Shown: piece after piece, positions 51,282-59,937 of the stretch
Position numbering within the stretch: position 1 is the stretch's first letter
Layout: each line of letters opens with the position of its first letter
Assembly: GCA_964576075.1 (NCBI GenBank)
Contig: CAZNTX010000001.1
Coordinates: forward strand, 1-64,000
Reading direction: 5' to 3'
Length of the DNA: 64,000 bases
Source of the DNA: Thermohalobaculum sp964576075
GTDB taxonomy: Bacteria > Pseudomonadota > Alphaproteobacteria > Rhodobacterales > Rhodobacteraceae
Notes under the pieces: model-generated
Databases searched by the model: none
The model's input: the letters and a program-made list of their open reading frames with translations, nothing else
Told to the model about the DNA's origin: nothing
Made by a program: the position numbers and the translations under genes

Positions 51282-51985
51282 GGGGCGGGCGCGGCGTTCT
51301 CCTCTCGCTCAGCTCCGCGGCCGCCCACCGGCCCGCGGCGGAGGCGGGGATCGCGCTCGCCCGGGCCTACGGCCTGCCGCTCCGGGGGCTTCTCGTCGAA
51401 GAGCGGGCGGCGCTCGATTTCTGCGCGCTGCCGGCGGCGCGGCTCGGGCGGGGGCCGGCGCCCGCGGCCGGGCTCATGGCGGAGGCGCTCGCTGGCTGGA
51501 GCCGGACGGTCTCGCGCGAGCTCGAGGGCCTCGCACTGGCCGCCCGGATCGCCGCGCGCGTGGAGGTCGCGCAAGGCGCGCTCGCCGAGGCGGTCCGCGC
51601 GGCGGCGGGGCGGGAGGACCTCGTCGTCATGCCGCTCGACCTGACGGAGGATCTCCGCCGGTCCCTCGCCGCCGCGGCGGCGCTCAGCGCGCGCGCGCGC
51701 GGCGTGCTGCTCGTGCCCGCACGCGGCGCGGCGACGGCGGGCGAGGTCGCCGCCCTCGAGGCGCCGGGCGCGGCCCCTCTCGCCGATCTCGCCGCCGATC
51801 TCGCCCGCGCCCTCGGCGCGCCCGCGGGCCGGCTGCGCCTCGGCGCGGGGGAGGGCGCGCGGCTGCGCCTCCTCGTCGCGGCTCCGGAGGACGCGGGCCT
51901 GCTCGCCGAGCCGGCCGGCGCGGCGCTCCTGCGCGCGAGCCGGGCGAGCCTCCTCCTCGCACCCGCGGTCCCCTCCGCCGGCTGA
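51278..51985 (+). CDS. Universal-stress-protein-like protein
   Basis: Ala-rich cytosolic protein of 235 residues beginning GVLLSLSSAAAHRPAAEAGIALARAYGLPLRGLLVEE, a strand-helix-strand pattern like the UspA fold. The usual ATP-binding GxxGxxG(S/T) motif of UspA is not evident. I cannot place it in a defined family. It starts with GTG 51278 overlapping the protease stop by four bases, so it is made together with the Lon-like protease and may be an adaptor or partner. It ends 13 bases before an FNR-type box. Confidence 0.6.
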   Translation: MRGGRGVLLSLSSAAAHRPAAEAGIALARAYGLPLRGLLVEERAALDFCALPAARLGRGPAPAAGLMAEALAGWSRTVSRELEGLALAARIAARVEVAQGALAEAVRAAAGREDLVVMPLDLTEDLRRSLAAAAALSARARGVLLVPARGAATAGEVAALEAPGAAPLADLAADLARALGAPAGRLRLGAGEGARLRLLVAAPEDAGLLAEPAGAALLRASRASLLLAPAVPSAG

Positions 51986-51997
51986 GCGGGCGCGGGC

Positions 51998-52011
51998 TTG
52001 ATCTCCGTCAA
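51998..52011 (+). promoter_or_regulatory. FNR/FnrL-type box ahead of YeeE/YedE genes
   Basis: TTGATCTCCGTCAA, matching TTGAT-N4-(A/G)TCAA. A TATATT -10 lies at 52031-52036, placing the box centre about 39-41 bases ahead of the likely start of transcription, the classical class II position. Confidence 0.7.
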
Positions 52012-52025
52012 GGCCGGGGCTTCAT

Positions 52026-52047
52026 ATTCATATATTCTGATGTGAAT
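52026..52047 (+). promoter_or_regulatory. AT-rich inverted repeat, possible BigR/SqrR-type operator
   Basis: ATTCATAT-N6-ATGTGAAT, 7 of 8 pairs matching, in a markedly AT-rich stretch. It overlaps the TATATT -10. ArsR-type persulfide sensors (BigR, SqrR) that control YeeE/YedE genes bind ATTC/GAAT dyads. Confidence 0.5.
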
Positions 52048-52071
52048 GCCAACCATATCGGAGGAAGACCG

Positions 52072-52632
52072 ATGGTCCTGTCCTGGAAAGCCGGGGGCCT
52101 CCTGCTCGGCGCGGTGTTTTTCGCTGCGGTGCTGCTGGTCAAGCCCATCGGCGTCTCGACCCAGTTCGTCATCTTCGATGCGATCCTGTGGGACGCCGTC
52201 GATCCCGCCGTCGTCGTCGAGGCGCCCGACGCGAAGAGCGGCTACGCCTCGCCCAACGCCTATCTCGACAAATCCGGCGGCAAATACGCGGGGAACGCCG
52301 CGAACCCGCTCAACTACAGCTTCGTCTTCGTCGTCGCGATGATCGCGGGCGCCTTCGCCTCGGCCATGCTCCGGGGCGGCACGCCGCGGGAGGAGCGGGC
52401 GATGCCGGCCGTCTGGCGCGCGAATTTCGGCGGATCGGCGCTGAAGCGCTACGCCGCCGCCTTCGCGGCCGGCTTCGTCGTGCTCTTCGGCGCGCGCCTC
52501 GCGGGGGGCTGCACCTCGGGGCACATGATGAGCGGCATGATGCAGACCGCGCTCTCGGGCTACGTCTTCGCCGCCGGCGCCTTCCTCGCCGCCATCCCCC
52601 TCGCAATCTCTGTCTTCAAGCGGGAGGCCTGA
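52072..52632 (+). CDS. YeeE/YedE family sulfur transporter, N-terminal half (TsuA type)
   Basis: Inner-membrane protein of 186 residues with about four to five helices. The key GGCTSGHMMSGMMQ motif carries the Cys thought to pass thiosulfate or persulfide sulfur. Family members of full length have two such halves; here they are split over two adjacent genes. The N terminus (about 35-85) has a periplasmic loop. GGAGGAAGACCG precedes ATG 52072. Control by oxygen and sulfide is suggested by the FNR-type box and the AT-rich repeat upstream. The gene lies 3 bases ahead of its partner. Confidence 0.85.
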   Translation: MVLSWKAGGLLLGAVFFAAVLLVKPIGVSTQFVIFDAILWDAVDPAVVVEAPDAKSGYASPNAYLDKSGGKYAGNAANPLNYSFVFVVAMIAGAFASAMLRGGTPREERAMPAVWRANFGGSALKRYAAAFAAGFVVLFGARLAGGCTSGHMMSGMMQTALSGYVFAAGAFLAAIPLAISVFKREA

Positions 52633-52635
52633 GCC

Positions 52636-53232
52636 ATGCTGGAGATCTTTCTCGCCATCGTCGTGGGCGCCGCCTTCGGCTTCGCGCTCGACCGGATCGG
52701 GGCGACCAATCCGGGCTACATCATCAAGATGCTGAACCTGACCGATCTGCATCTCATGCGCACCATCCTGCTCGGGATCGGCACGGGCTCGGTGCTGCTC
52801 TTCGGGGGGCTGCTTCTCGGGCTCGTCGACCCCGGCCATCTCTCGGTGAAGGGCACCTATCTCGGCGTGCTGATCGGCGGCGCGCTGCTCGGCGCGGGCT
52901 TCGCCATCGCGGGCTACTGCCCGGGGACGGGCCTCACCGCCGCGGCCACGGGCCGGATCGACGCGGTGTTCTTCGTCCTCGGCGGGCTCCTCGGCGCCGC
53001 GGCCTACATGCTGGGATACGCGGCGGCGGAGGCGACCGGGATCCTCGCCCCGATCGCCGGCGGCAAGACGACGCTCGGCCCGATCGCGGGGACCGACTAT
53101 GCGAGCCTCTTCCCGACCCTGCGCGGGGAGTATCTCGGCCTCGGCATCGGCGTGGCCTTCATGGCTGTCGCCGCGCTCCTGCCGAGCCGGCTGCGCGGCG
53201 CCCCCGCGGGCCGGGTGCAGCCCGCGGAGTGA
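52636..53232 (+). CDS. YeeE/YedE family sulfur transporter, C-terminal half (TsuA type)
   Basis: Membrane protein of 198 residues with about five helices. The second conserved Cys motif is AGYCPGTGLTAAATG. It complements the GGCTSGH-bearing protein encoded just upstream; together they match one full TsuA-type channel for thiosulfate-like sulfur. No rhodanese, sulfide dioxygenase or ArsR gene is adjacent, so the sulfur's fate is not shown. The gene converges on the SHMT-like gene with a 16-base gap. Confidence 0.85.
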   Translation: MLEIFLAIVVGAAFGFALDRIGATNPGYIIKMLNLTDLHLMRTILLGIGTGSVLLFGGLLLGLVDPGHLSVKGTYLGVLIGGALLGAGFAIAGYCPGTGLTAAATGRIDAVFFVLGGLLGAAAYMLGYAAAEATGILAPIAGGKTTLGPIAGTDYASLFPTLRGEYLGLGIGVAFMAVAALLPSRLRGAPAGRVQPAE

Positions 53233-53248
53233 GCCCCGGCCGGCTGCG

Positions 53249-54565
53249 CTAGAGCACGTAGTGCAGCCGGTCGAAGCGCTTGCGATAGAGGGCGTTGGCG
53301 GGGAGGAGGGCGTCCGGGTCCGCCGCCGCCAGCGCCTCGGCGATGCGCCGGCCGAGCTCCTCGGCCTCCCCGGGGCCGACGCCCCAGCGCACGAGTTCCG
53401 GCGTGCCGATCCGGAGCCCGGACATGTCGCCCGGCACCTCGGGGACCGGCAGGCCGATGCCGCAGGCGAGGAACCCCGCCCGCCGCAGCTTGCGCGCCGC
53501 CGCCTGCCCCCCGCCATAGCCCGCCGCCGCCACGGCGAACTGGTGCGAACGGGTGAAGCCGCGGGCCTTGGCGAAGACCGGCACGCCCGCACGGTCGAGC
53601 GCCTCGGCGAGCGCCCGGGCGGTGTCGACCATCGCCTCGGCATAGTCCCGCCCATAGGCCCGCCAATCGAGCAGCGAGACGGCGAGGGCCGCCGACTTCG
53701 CCGCGTCGAAATTGGCCGTCATGCCGGGGAAGGCGATGGCGTCGAGCCGCTCGGCGAGCTCCGCCTCGTTCGTCAGCACGAGCCCCCCCGGCGGGCCGCC
53801 GAGGCTCTTGTAGGTGCTCATCGTCATCAGATGCGCGCCCTCCTCGAGCGGGTTGGCCCAGACCCCGCCGGCGACGATGCCGCATTGATGCGCCGCATCG
53901 AAGAGGACGAGCGCACCTGCCTCCTCCGCGATCTCCCGGATCTCGGCGACCGGATGGGGGAAGAGGTTGAGGCTGCCCCCCACGGTCACGAGCCGCGGCC
54001 GGGCCTCGCGGACGAGGGCGCGCAGGCCCGCGAGGTCGATCGTGTAGCCGTCGGCATCCACGGGGGCGGCGAGCGTCTCGAGCCCGTAGAGCCCGGCGCA
54101 GCCCTCGGCGTGATGCGTCACATGCCCCCCGATCGCGGCCGGCGGCGCGACGATCCGGTCCCCGGGCCGGCAGACGGCCATGAAGCCGTAGAGATTGGCG
54201 AGCGCGCCCGAGGGCACGCGGATCTCGGCGAAGCGGGCGCGGAAGATCTCGGCGGCGAGCTCGGCCGCGATCACCTCGATCTCCTCGATGGCCTCGAGCC
54301 CGGTCTCGTATTTCTCGCCCGGATAGCCGAGCGAGGGGCGCGAGCCGAGCCCGGCGGAGAGCAGCGCCTCCGCCTTCGGGTTCATCGCGTTGGTGGCCGG
54401 GTTGAGGTTGAAGCACTCGCGCTCGTGGATCTCGCGGCTGCGTCCGGCGAGGGCGTCGATGCGGGCGGCGAGCTCCGCCTCCGACGCGGCGGCGGTCTCT
54501 GCGGCGATGCGGCGGACGAGGGCTTCGCTCTCGGCGGGCACCCAGTCTCTCTCGGCGAGCGTCAT
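53249..54565 (-). CDS. Serine hydroxymethyltransferase-like PLP enzyme, divergent
   Basis: PLP-dependent enzyme of 438 residues with SHMT layout: ECFNLNPATNAM, PSLGYPGEKYETG, RVPSGALANLYGFMAVCRPGD, FDAAHQCGIVAGG and STYKSLGGPPGGLVL. The PLP Lys is Lys253. Compared with canonical GlyA (TTHKTLRGPRGG), the His before the Lys is Tyr here and the following Arg is Pro; the YYGG element reads YETG. It is therefore likely a paralogue acting on another amino acid, such as an alpha-methylserine-type enzyme or an aldolase. Such paralogues are known, but the substrate here is inferred. Next to it, on the other strand, are two amino-acid-type exporters. Confidence 0.8.
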   Translation of the reverse strand: MTLAERDWVPAESEALVRRIAAETAAASEAELAARIDALAGRSREIHERECFNLNPATNAMNPKAEALLSAGLGSRPSLGYPGEKYETGLEAIEEIEVIAAELAAEIFRARFAEIRVPSGALANLYGFMAVCRPGDRIVAPPAAIGGHVTHHAEGCAGLYGLETLAAPVDADGYTIDLAGLRALVREARPRLVTVGGSLNLFPHPVAEIREIAEEAGALVLFDAAHQCGIVAGGVWANPLEEGAHLMTMSTYKSLGGPPGGLVLTNEAELAERLDAIAFPGMTANFDAAKSAALAVSLLDWRAYGRDYAEAMVDTARALAEALDRAGVPVFAKARGFTRSHQFAVAAAGYGGGQAAARKLRRAGFLACGIGLPVPEVPGDMSGLRIGTPELVRWGVGPGEAEELGRRIAEALAAADPDALLPANALYRKRFDRLHYVL

Positions 54566-54904
54566 GGCGGTCTCCTTCGGCGGGTCGGCCCGGTTATCGC
54601 CACTTGCGCGCGCGCCGTCGAGCGCCCGTGCGCCCCGCCGCCCCCCGGCCGCCGGCGGCGGTCCGGCTCCGGCGCGCGGGCGAGGGGCGATCGCGGGCAT
54701 GGCGGGGTGCGGCGTCCTCCCATCGGAGCGCGCCGCATCCGGTGCGGGGAAGGTGCCTCGCGCCCGGGGAGGATCGGCAGGCGGGGGCGTCGCCGGTCCG
54801 TCCGCGGGGGGCGCAGAACCGGCCGGGCGGAGGGGGCGGGTCGTCGCACTGGATTGCGCGGGCGCGCGATGCGACTGTGCCGCGTCCCGCCCGGAAGGAG
54901 TCCC
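54566..54904. other. Gap of about 340 bases without a gene
   Basis: Divergent region between the SHMT-like and first EamA genes. Translations are Arg/Pro-rich and I see no clear promoter, operator or relic. CGGAAGGAGTCCC before ATG 54905 is the only clear element. Confidence 0.4.
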
Positions 54905-55801
54905 ATGCAATCCCACCCGCTCTACGGCCTCGCCCTCGCCGGCATCGGCGCGCTCATCCTCACCCCGGACACGCTCTTCATGCGCCTCTCCGGCTTCGGG
55001 GCGAGCGAGATGATGGCCTGGCGCGGGCTCCTGATGGGGAGCGCGCTGATCCTCGCCTGGGCGCTTCTGTCGGGGCGGCGCGCGGGGGGCGATCTGCTGC
55101 GGCTCGCGAGCGGGCCGGGGCTCCTGGTCGTCGCCTGCGGGACGGCCAACTCCGCGCTCTTCAATATCGGGATCGCGACGGCGCCGGTCTCGGTCGTGCT
55201 CTTCGGGGTGGCGACGGTGCCGGTGTTCTCGGCGCTCCTCGCCCGCCTCGTCGCCGGGGAGCCGACGCGCGCGGCCACCTGGATCGCCATCGCCGCGGTG
55301 CTCCTCGGCATCGCCATCGCGGTGTTCGGCGGCAAGGGGGGAGAGCTGCGGCTCGATCTCGCCTCGGCGCTCGGCGCGCTCGCGGGGCTCGGGGTGGCCT
55401 TCGCGCTCGCGCTCAGCTTCGTCGTGATCCGCAGCCGCCCGGCGCTGCCGATCCTGCCGGCGATCGGGACGGGCGCGCTGCTCTCCGGGCTCATCGGCGC
55501 GGCGGTTTCCGGGCCGGCGGCGCTCGTCGCGGGGGAGGTGTGGGCGATCGCGGTCTCGGGCGCGCTGATCCTGCCGGTCTCCTTCTTCCTCCTCACCCTC
55601 GCCTCGCGGCACACGCACCCCTCGAATGTCAGCCTGCTGATCCTGCTCGAGACGGTGTTCGGCCCCGCCTGGGTCTGGTGGGGGGTGGGGGAGCGGCCGA
55701 CGCCCGGCATGCTGATCGGGGGCGCCATCGTGGTGGCGAGCCTCGCGGCCTATCTCCTCCATGCCAGGCGCGCGGCGATCCGTGCGGCGCCCCACGCCTG
55801 A
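54905..55801 (+). CDS. EamA/DMT-family exporter 1
   Basis: Inner-membrane protein of 298 residues with ten predicted helices in two EamA repeats (about 5-140 and 150-290). The segment GLALAGIGALILTPDTLFMRLSG opens the first repeat and the ETVFGPAWVWWGVGE segment marks the second. Members export amino acids or related metabolites. Divergent placement from an SHMT-like enzyme suggests an amino acid cargo, though this is only inference. A second, different DMT gene follows after 84 bases. Confidence 0.87.
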   Translation: MQSHPLYGLALAGIGALILTPDTLFMRLSGFGASEMMAWRGLLMGSALILAWALLSGRRAGGDLLRLASGPGLLVVACGTANSALFNIGIATAPVSVVLFGVATVPVFSALLARLVAGEPTRAATWIAIAAVLLGIAIAVFGGKGGELRLDLASALGALAGLGVAFALALSFVVIRSRPALPILPAIGTGALLSGLIGAAVSGPAALVAGEVWAIAVSGALILPVSFFLLTLASRHTHPSNVSLLILLETVFGPAWVWWGVGERPTPGMLIGGAIVVASLAAYLLHARRAAIRAAPHA

Positions 55802-55885
55802 GCGGGCGCTTGCCCGGGCGGGCGATCCGGGGCAGTCTCGAACGAGCGCACCCCGCGCCCCACCCCGACTTGCGAGCGAGACCCC

Positions 55886-56875
55886 ATGCCCTCCGAGACC
55901 GAGGCGAACCCCGACTCACCGACGACGGGCATCGCCTTCATCCTGCTCGGCATGGTCTGCATCTCGGTCAACGACATGCTGATCAAGCATCTCTCGGGGG
56001 ACTATCCGCTGCATCGGATGGTGTTCGTGCGCTCGGCGATCGGGATTTCCTTCAGTCTCGCCATCCTGCAGATCGAGGGGGGCTTCGGGCTCCTGCGCAC
56101 CTCGCGCCCGCTCCTCCACCTCGCCCGCGGGCTCGCCATCGTGGGGGCCAACATCGCCTTCTTCTCGGCCCTCGCCGTGATCCCGCTGGCCACCGCGACG
56201 GCGCTGTTCTTCGTCGCTCCGCTTCTCATCACGCTGCTCTCGATCCCGCTTCTCGGCGAGCGGGTGGGGGTGCGCCGGCTCGGGGCGGTGGCGGTGGGGT
56301 TCCTCGGCGTCGTGGTGATGCTGCAGCCCTGGGCCTCGGGCGAGGAGTTGCCGCACGCGCGCTGGATCCTCGCCCTGCCGCTCCTCGCCGCGCTCGGCTA
56401 CGCGATCATGCAGATCCTGACGCGCCGGCTCGGGGTCTCCTCCAAGCCCTCCGCCATGGCGGTCTATATCCAGGGGACGTTCATCCTGGTGAGCCTGCTC
56501 TTCTGGCTGGTGGCGGGCGACGGGCGCTTCGCCGAGCGGGTGGAGAGCGAGAGCCTCAAATTCCTGCTCCGCGCCTGGGTCTGGCCGGCGGAGGGGGACT
56601 GGCCGCTCTTCCTCCTCCTCGGGCTCATGTCGGCGGCGATCGGCTATTCGCTCTCCGCGGCCTACCGCTCGGCCAATGCAGCGGTGATCGCGCCCTTCGA
56701 ATACACCGCCCTGCCGCTCGCGATCTTCTGGGGCTGGGTGGTGTTCGGCCATCTGCCGGGGGCGTCGGTGCTCGCCGGGATCGCGCTCGTGGCCGCGGCG
56801 GGCGTCTATGTCTTCCTGCGCGAGGGCAAACGCAAGCGGGAGGTGGCGAGCGGGCGCCCGGTGCGCCGGGTCTGA
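55886..56875 (+). CDS. EamA/DMT-family exporter 2
   Basis: Inner-membrane protein of 329 residues with ten helices. The two EamA repeats start GIAFILLGMVCISVNDMLIKHLSGDYP and RWILALPLLAALGYAIMQILTRRLG. The pattern of the first repeat is like the RarD/RhaT-type or SAM/riboflavin carriers, but substrate is not certain. The C terminus is basic (REGKRKREVA), as expected for the cytosolic side. It converges on the gamma-glutamyltransferase gene with only a 3-base gap. Confidence 0.87.
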   Translation: MPSETEANPDSPTTGIAFILLGMVCISVNDMLIKHLSGDYPLHRMVFVRSAIGISFSLAILQIEGGFGLLRTSRPLLHLARGLAIVGANIAFFSALAVIPLATATALFFVAPLLITLLSIPLLGERVGVRRLGAVAVGFLGVVVMLQPWASGEELPHARWILALPLLAALGYAIMQILTRRLGVSSKPSAMAVYIQGTFILVSLLFWLVAGDGRFAERVESESLKFLLRAWVWPAEGDWPLFLLLGLMSAAIGYSLSAAYRSANAAVIAPFEYTALPLAIFWGWVVFGHLPGASVLAGIALVAAAGVYVFLREGKRKREVASGRPVRRV

Positions 56876-56878
56876 GCC

Positions 56879-58501
56879 TCAGAGGCCGATCGCCACCCCG
56901 TCGCGCCCGGGATCGGCGCCCCCGTCCCAGCCCCGCGCGGTGCGACGCAGCACATGGACCCCGGCGAAGCCGTAGGAGAGGGCCGAGCGCCGGGTCGGGT
57001 AGCCCCGGGCGCCGAGCTCGCGCTCGGCACGGCGGGTGATGCGGTTGGTCAGGTCGATGGTGTCGGAGGTCGTGCAGAACCGCGGCGCGGAGACCGCCTC
57101 CTGCGCCGAGAGGCCGAAATCGACGGCATTCAGGATCGCCTGCAGCACCCCCATGGTGATGAAGATCCCCCCCGGCGCGCCGACGACGAACCAAGGCCCG
57201 GCCTCGTCGAACAGCATGGTCGGGCACATCGCGGTGAAGCGCGACTTGCCGGGCGCGAGGGAGCCCGCCCGCCCCGGGCGCGGGTCGAAGACGCCCATGC
57301 AGCCGTTATACATGAAGCCGAGCCCCGGCGTGACCACGCCGGAGGGCATCCCGATGGAGTGCGTGAGGGCGACCGCGTTGCCCGCGGCGTCCACCACGGA
57401 GATATGCGTCGTGTCCTTAGATTCCTCGCCCCCCAGGTTGAGGCGCGGCACATGGGTCTTCTCGCCCCGGCGGATGCGCTCGGCGAGGGAGGCGGCGTAG
57501 TCCTTCGACGCGATCTCCTCGACGGGCACCTCGACGAAGCGGGGATCGCCGATGCGGGTGTCCTTCTCCACGGTCGCGATCTTCATCGCCTCGGAGACGG
57601 TGGCGATGTAGTCGGCGGAGTTGTGGCCCATCCCGGCGAGGTCGAACCTCTCCAGGATGTTGAGCATCAGGAGCAGCATGAGCCCGCCGCCGGGGGGCTG
57701 GTTGGTGGCGATTTCGTGGCCGCGATAGCTGCCGCGGAGCGGGGCGGTCTCGGTCGGCGCGACCTCGGCGAGATCCTCGGCCGAGAGGAGCCCGCCGCCG
57801 CGGGCCATGTCGGCGGCGATCTCCGCGGCGATGCTCCCGGTGTAGAAGTCCTCCGCGCCCCGCTCGGCGATCCGCTCCAGGGTGCGCGCCATGTCCGGAT
57901 TGACGAGCGTCTCGCCGACGGCCGGAAGGCTCCCGTCGGGCTTCGCGTAGATCGCGGCGGTGGCGGGGTAGCGGGTGACGAACTCCCGATGCGCGATGCG
58001 CCCGCCCGTCGGCACCTCGTCCCAGAAGGCCCGCACATGGGGGCGGATGCGGAAGCCCTCCTGCGCATAGGCGATGGCGGGGGGGAGGAGATCGGCGAGC
58101 GCGCGCGTCCCGAAGCGGGCGAGCGCGGTGTCGAGTGCGCGCAGCGTCATCGGCGTCATGATCGACTGGTAGCCGATCTCGTTGACCGCGCCCTCGAGGA
58201 GAAAGCCGAAGCCGTCCTCCGCCTCCCCGATCACGAGGTCCGCCCACATATCCGCGCGCGCGGCCTTCGGCGCGCGGCCGTGGAAGTCGAGCAGAAGATG
58301 GGTCCCGTCCGCGAGGCGGATCTGCATCGAGCCGAAGCCCGCGAGGCCGCACATGATCGGGTCCACCACCGTCTGCACCAGGGCCGTGGCGACGGCTGCG
58401 TCGACCGCGTTGCCGCCCGCGCGCAGGATGTCCGCGCCGGCCTCGGCGGCCTCCGGCTGCGGGGCGGTGACGATGCCGCGGGGGGTTGGGATGCCGGTCA
58501 T
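56879..58501 (-). CDS. Gamma-glutamyltransferase family protein, no signal peptide
   Basis: Ntn-hydrolase of 540 residues. The maturation and catalytic Thr is Thr364 in KDTTHISVVD, the first Thr as in known GGT. Other motifs: GGNAVDAAVATAL, GLAGFG near 52-57, ATNQPPGGGLMLLLMLNILE and MPSGVVTPGLGF; the last has the lid-like region. There is no signal peptide, so it appears cytosolic, unlike E. coli GGT. This fits intracellular splitting of imported gamma-glutamyl compounds, or an acylase-like role. It ends a Dpp-amidase-peptidase operon; its ATG overlaps the amidase stop by four bases. Confidence 0.88.
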   Translation of the reverse strand: MTGIPTPRGIVTAPQPEAAEAGADILRAGGNAVDAAVATALVQTVVDPIMCGLAGFGSMQIRLADGTHLLLDFHGRAPKAARADMWADLVIGEAEDGFGFLLEGAVNEIGYQSIMTPMTLRALDTALARFGTRALADLLPPAIAYAQEGFRIRPHVRAFWDEVPTGGRIAHREFVTRYPATAAIYAKPDGSLPAVGETLVNPDMARTLERIAERGAEDFYTGSIAAEIAADMARGGGLLSAEDLAEVAPTETAPLRGSYRGHEIATNQPPGGGLMLLLMLNILERFDLAGMGHNSADYIATVSEAMKIATVEKDTRIGDPRFVEVPVEEIASKDYAASLAERIRRGEKTHVPRLNLGGEESKDTTHISVVDAAGNAVALTHSIGMPSGVVTPGLGFMYNGCMGVFDPRPGRAGSLAPGKSRFTAMCPTMLFDEAGPWFVVGAPGGIFITMGVLQAILNAVDFGLSAQEAVSAPRFCTTSDTIDLTNRITRRAERELGARGYPTRRSALSYGFAGVHVLRRTARGWDGGADPGRDGVAIGL

Positions 58502-59937
58502 CCCGCCGCCCTCAGCGCCGCGAGATCGGGGAGGGGGCGCGCGCAGCCCTCGGTCTCGGCGAGCGCGGCCTCGAGGGCGAGGGCGACCGAGAGCACCTTG
58601 CGGTCCGCCCCCAAGGGGCCCGCGACCTGGAGGCCGAAGGGCAGCCCCCGCGCATCCACCCCGCAGGGCAGCGCCGCGACGCAGGCGAAGGCCATGGTGG
58701 GCGCATAGGTGATCGCGAGCCAGCGCATATAGGTGGGCATCGCCTCGCCGTCGATCTCCTCGACGAAGAGCCGGTCGTGCGGGAAGGGCGAGACGCTCGC
58801 GGCGGTGCAGATCAGCACGTCGTGGGTCTCGAAGAAGGCGGTCCAGGCACGATAGATCCGGCTCTGCTCGGCCTGCGCCCAGGCGACGTCGCCGAGCGAA
58901 TAGGCGAGGCCGCGCTCGCAATTGTCGGCGACGTTGCGGTCGAGGAGATCGCGGCGGTGCTCGAGATGCTCGCGGAAGGCCGCGACGAAGGCGACGCCGC
59001 GGGTGATCTCGAAGACCTCGTGGACCCGCCCCATCTCCGGCGCGGCGCGCACCGTCTCGCGGAACAAGGGCGCGAGGCGCTCCGCGCGGTCCTCGAACAC
59101 CTCGCGGATCTCGGCGGCCACCGGCGCGCAGCCGAGATCGGGGGAGAGCGCGACGCGGAGGCTCGCGAGATCGGCGGGGCGGAGCGGCTCGGCCACGGCC
59201 GTGACGCCGGGATGGGAGAACGGGTCGCGCGGGTCGTAGGCCGCCATGGCGGCGAGCTGGAGATGGGTGTCGGCCATGTCGCGCCCCATCGCGCCGTTGA
59301 CGCCGAAGGGGGAGAGGATCGCCGCCGCCCCCGCCGAGGGCGCGACGCCGAGCGAGGGCCGGAACCCCGCGATCCCGCAGAAGGCCGCCGGCGTGCGCAC
59401 CGAGCCGCCATAGTCCGAGCCCGTGGCGATGGGCGCCATGCCGGTGGCGAGCGCCACCGCCGAGCCGCCGGAGGAGCCGGCGCAAGTGAGGCTCGGGTCG
59501 AACGGGTTGCCGGTGGTGCCGAAGAGGCGGTTGGTCGAGTTCGCCCCCGCCCCGAATTCCGGCATGTTGGTCTTGGCGAAGATGAGCGCCCCGGCCGCGC
59601 GCAGCCGCGCCATGCCGGGCTCGTCGGCCGTCGGCACGTCGTCCTTGTGGATCAGCGAGGCGTGGGTCGTGCGCATCCCCGCGACCGCGCGGTTGTCCTT
59701 GGCGGCGAGCGGCAGGCCGTGCAGCGGGCCGAGCGGGTCGCCCCGCATCACCGCGGCCTCCGCCTCGCGGGCCATGGCGCGGGCGGCGTCCGGGTCGAGC
59801 GTCACGATGGCGTTGAGCGCGCCGTCGACGGCCTCGATGCGGGCGAGGCAGCTCTCCATGAGCTCGACGGGGGAAAGCGCGCGCCGCCCGATCAGGGCGC
59901 GGGCCTCGACGGCGGAGAGATCGCAGGGCTCGGTCAT
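58498..59937 (-). CDS. Amidase (amidase signature family)
   Basis: Amidase of 479 residues with the Ser-cisSer-Lys triad: Lys80 in LAAKDN, Ser155 in AGSSGGSA and the nucleophile Ser179 in DYGGSVRTPA. It hydrolyses an amide bond in the cytosol; the substrate is unknown. Family members include glutamyl-tRNA amidotransferase subunit GatA, but gatB/gatC are absent here and the operon context of transport and peptidases points to catabolism. Both ends overlap neighbouring genes by four bases (ATGA). Confidence 0.88.
   Translation of the reverse strand: MTEPCDLSAVEARALIGRRALSPVELMESCLARIEAVDGALNAIVTLDPDAARAMAREAEAAVMRGDPLGPLHGLPLAAKDNRAVAGMRTTHASLIHKDDVPTADEPGMARLRAAGALIFAKTNMPEFGAGANSTNRLFGTTGNPFDPSLTCAGSSGGSAVALATGMAPIATGSDYGGSVRTPAAFCGIAGFRPSLGVAPSAGAAAILSPFGVNGAMGRDMADTHLQLAAMAAYDPRDPFSHPGVTAVAEPLRPADLASLRVALSPDLGCAPVAAEIREVFEDRAERLAPLFRETVRAAPEMGRVHEVFEITRGVAFVAAFREHLEHRRDLLDRNVADNCERGLAYSLGDVAWAQAEQSRIYRAWTAFFETHDVLICTAASVSPFPHDRLFVEEIDGEAMPTYMRWLAITYAPTMAFACVAALPCGVDARGLPFGLQVAGPLGADRKVLSVALALEAALAETEGCARPLPDLAALRAAG

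Noticed and set aside
58498..59937. Amidase as GatA of the tRNA amidotransferase
   Set aside because: No gatB or gatC nearby and the gene is embedded in a peptide-use operon.
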